Source: Paenibacillus sp. JJ-223 (GTDB taxonomy: Bacteria > Bacillota > Bacilli > Paenibacillales > Paenibacillaceae). Taken from it: 64,000 nt of DNA. The notes below the pieces were generated by a model. That model had not been told where the DNA came from. It worked only from the letters and a program-made list of their open reading frames with translations, and made no database searches. The translations under genes and the position numbers were made by a program. Positions 62,031 through 64,000 of this stretch are shown here, in pieces. The DNA lies in the NCBI RefSeq assembly GCF_927798175.1, contig NZ_CAKMMP010000003.1:434001-498000 (forward strand), read 5' to 3'. Position 1 is the first letter of the stretch. Each line of letters begins with the position of its first letter.

Positions 62031-63407
62031 ATGTCCAATCCGAATCAACCATTCACCGCACGTAACCTGGCAAACATCAAACGAAGGTTTTATGAAAAAA
62101 CCGATGAGGCCGGATTGTTACCCGACAAGCCCCATAAACAACAAGAGCCGACCCTCCGCCGAACGCGAATGCGCAAAGCCGTATCTATCCCCATCGTCGC
62201 GATCCTTTCGATCGGCGTACTTACTGGAGCCGCGGCGGCCATGAACATCGTTGATCTGTCAGCCGTTCTGCATTTCCTGGACAAAAGCCGTTTGGACATC
62301 TTGTCTCCCGTAAACCGTTCCAGCGAGGATCAAGGCATCCGCATGGATATACTGGGTGCGGTTCGCGATGGAGATACAGCTGAAATATATGTCGCCCTTA
62401 CAGATCTAACAGGCCATCGGGTAACCGATACGCTCGATGTCTATGATTTCCGTGTGACTGGTGGTAGAGCAAACAACGCGCAGTTGGTCCATTACGATGA
62501 AAAAACCAAAAAGGCCATTGTGCGATTCCTGGTTCAAGGAGAACATCTCAAAGACCGAATTACGGTTAAGATCAGTTCTTTCCTGACTGGTGCACAAACG
62601 AATGAAGATATTGACGTGGATTTGAACTGGTCCGCATTGTTGGAACAACAAACAGAAGACTCCATCATTACTCTGGATCATCAAGAGGGGGAGATTAGCG
62701 GCATCGGCGGGCAGCAATATGAGGAAATCACGAGTCAATCCTCGATCCCTGTACTTAAGCCAGATCAAATGCATATTCCCGTGCCGGGCCTGGAGTGGAT
62801 GTATATCTCCAACGTAGGAATGGTTAATGGCAAACTGCATATTCAGATCAATCCAGATGCTGAAATGGGTACCTATAATCATGGCTATTTTTACTTTGTG
62901 GACGATCAGGGGCAGGAGCAGGATGTTCCCTTGTCTTCCATCAGCTATGGCTCCTATGAAAAAGACGGCGTTCGAATGGGTGGGGATTATGAGGAGTATA
63001 TTTTCGATATTCCGGATATTCGCGAGCTCCAGCGCCTTCATTTGAAAGGAAAGTTCACCAGTTACGATGCATTCGTGAAGGGAACGTGGAAGACCACGTT
63101 TGATTTGAAGCAGAGCACCGTCAAAAAAAAGGCAAGGCTCCAGCATGCCTCTACTCATTCAAATTCAGGGCCCTTGAACGTGGAAGTCTCTGAATTAGGT
63201 GTGACGCTTACAGGGGACTTATCTGAAATCGATTCGGAGCGCCTCGATCTGCGAATTGTTATACAGGACGGAACAACCATTGAGGCCGATTCAGGGTTTG
63301 TGCAGTTGGATCAGGAAATCGTCAAATGGATCTCAACCGAAACGATCCCCGTGAGCCACGTTAGGGAGCTTATTTTGAACGGAATATCCGTTCCGCTGCA
63401 CGATTAA
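62031..63407 (+). CDS. DUF4179-type membrane protein, probable anti-sigma factor
   Basis: The 458-residue protein has a short cytoplasmic N-terminus (residues 1-48), one membrane segment at about 49-70 and a large extracytoplasmic part. The first outer domain fits DUF4179 (M-D-I-L-G-A-V-R-D-G-D-T-A-E-I-Y-V-A-L-T-D-L). The layout and its place right after an ECF sigma gene match a membrane anti-sigma factor that senses envelope conditions. AAAGGAGG lies before the ATG; a longer open frame overlaps the sigma gene and is not needed. Confidence 0.82.
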   Translation: MSNPNQPFTARNLANIKRRFYEKTDEAGLLPDKPHKQQEPTLRRTRMRKAVSIPIVAILSIGVLTGAAAAMNIVDLSAVLHFLDKSRLDILSPVNRSSEDQGIRMDILGAVRDGDTAEIYVALTDLTGHRVTDTLDVYDFRVTGGRANNAQLVHYDEKTKKAIVRFLVQGEHLKDRITVKISSFLTGAQTNEDIDVDLNWSALLEQQTEDSIITLDHQEGEISGIGGQQYEEITSQSSIPVLKPDQMHIPVPGLEWMYISNVGMVNGKLHIQINPDAEMGTYNHGYFYFVDDQGQEQDVPLSSISYGSYEKDGVRMGGDYEEYIFDIPDIRELQRLHLKGKFTSYDAFVKGTWKTTFDLKQSTVKKKARLQHASTHSNSGPLNVEVSELGVTLTGDLSEIDSERLDLRIVIQDGTTIEADSGFVQLDQEIVKWISTETIPVSHVRELILNGISVPLHD

Positions 63408-63505
63408 AAAAGAGGAAACGCTGCCAGCAAATTAAACAGCAAATGTCATATCCTGGCTTATCCCGCATACGATAGGCGTACGCGGACATAAGGGAGGAAA
63501 CAGGC

Positions 63506-64000
63506 ATGTCCATGAGCGAACCGCTATTGATTCAAATTGTGAATGAACAGCTCCCGGCAGGAGCCACGATGGTCATGATCGAGAAACCGGTCAAACACCC
63601 GGCTGTCTATGCGGCAGACCTTACCGGGGACGGCTCGCCGGAAATTGCGGCCGTATATGAGCAGGACGGGCAGCTGATGCTGCTTGTATTGACGTTTATC
63701 GCAGGCAAGTGGGTTAAAATGTCCTTGACGAAAGGCATGGGCTATGGCGTTACGCTTCTTACAGCCGCACAAGTTACTTCCACGGCACGAAACAACTTGA
63801 TCGTAGGATGGCAGATCGGAGCGATCTGGTCCAAATTGTCCGTCTATGAATGGACCGAATCCGGACTGACGGATCTCGCGCCAGAGGACATGGTCTACAG
63901 CATGGCTGAAATTATGGATATGCCTGGCCAACACGGAAGAGATGGAAAAGCCGAAATCGCATTATGGGTGCATGATACCGGAGAGGCATACCGAGTAGAT
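63506..64000 (+). CDS. FG-GAP/VCBS-like repeat protein, cut by the window end
   Basis: The first 165 residues are present and the frame runs off the window. A stretch A-V-Y-A-A-D-L-T-G-D-G-S-P-E-I-A-A-V-Y near residue 37 resembles FG-GAP or VCBS beta-propeller repeats, which bind calcium through the Asp/Gly turn. A second similar unit (N-N-L-I-V-G-W-Q-I-G) follows. No N-terminal signal peptide is seen. AGGGAGG lies before the ATG. It may share the sigma-factor transcript. Function unknown. Confidence 0.7.
   Translation, partial: MSMSEPLLIQIVNEQLPAGATMVMIEKPVKHPAVYAADLTGDGSPEIAAVYEQDGQLMLLVLTFIAGKWVKMSLTKGMGYGVTLLTAAQVTSTARNNLIVGWQIGAIWSKLSVYEWTESGLTDLAPEDMVYSMAEIMDMPGQHGRDGKAEIALWVHDTGEAYRVD

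Noticed and set aside
1..64000. CRISPR arrays, tRNA or rRNA genes, insertion sequences, phage genes
   Set aside because: I looked for regular repeats, cloverleaf-like ends, transposase or integrase motifs and terminal inverted repeats and saw none.

Overview
The window looks like a chromosomal segment of a Paenibacillus-type Bacillota. Supporting signs are strong AAAGGAGG ribosome sites, frequent TTG/GTG starts, sigma-A promoters, CcpA-type cre sites, GH52/GH67 xylan-utilisation enzymes, a Bacillus-type deo operon and Zur boxes. I found no tRNA, rRNA, CRISPR array, insertion sequence or phage gene. The assignment to Paenibacillus is inference; the families named are recognised from sequence.

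Layout. 0.1-0.9 kb: two small membrane proteins (DUF4234, DUF2752). 1.6-2.6 kb: class II fructose-bisphosphatase (glpX). 2.9-7.2 kb: a LacI regulator with two Gfo/Idh/MocA oxidoreductases around a ThuA-like protein, a likely sugar or glycoside oxidation module, whose promoter carries a 16-bp palindrome and a cre-like site. 7.3-8.7 kb (minus): a coupled Ada-type regulator and SPL-like radical SAM pair. 8.9-11.7 kb: another Gfo/Idh oxidoreductase, a methyltransferase and an NAD-dependent epimerase. 11.9-17.3 kb: L-fucose catabolism (LacI regulator, fucI, FGGY kinase, class II aldolase). 17.4-24.6 kb: a small hypothetical gene, then deoR, deoC, nupC, deoB, deoD and pdp for nucleoside salvage. 24.8-28.7 kb: a zinc-starvation locus with three Zur-box-like dyads, a YcgR/YcgQ-like membrane pair, a CobW GTPase and a zinc-independent L33. 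28.9-31.5 kb: an unknown protein, an M50-like protease, and DUF4363 and DUF421 membrane proteins. 31.7-42.2 kb: glucuronoxylan and hexuronate use (uxuA, uxuB, GH52 beta-xylosidase, GH67 alpha-glucuronidase, polyol dehydrogenase, AraC regulator), plus an ArsR-aldehyde dehydrogenase pair. 42.4-47.4 kb: an HPr-like protein lacking the catalytic His, L31 type B, a Dabb protein, two SDRs and a PoxB-type enzyme. 47.5-50.7 kb (minus): MFS transporter, ArsR regulator, a tiny L7/L12-like protein and a cytochrome P450. 51-61.3 kb: a six-gene operon of MoxR-type AAA ATPase, DUF5682, VWA, DUF4132, SWIM zinc-finger and a small protein. 61.5-64 kb: an ECF sigma factor, a DUF4179 membrane protein and a gene cut by the window edge.

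Much of the window is carbon scavenging. Fucose, deoxyribonucleosides, glucuronoxylan and oxidised sugars each have a local regulator, and several have candidate cre sites linking them to carbon catabolite repression.

The most interesting region is the 50.9-61.3 kb operon. Its parts match the uncharacterised Escherichia coli yehI/yehLMPQ gene set as I remember it. It has the parts of a MoxR-VWA chaperone or conflict-type machine whose function I do not know.
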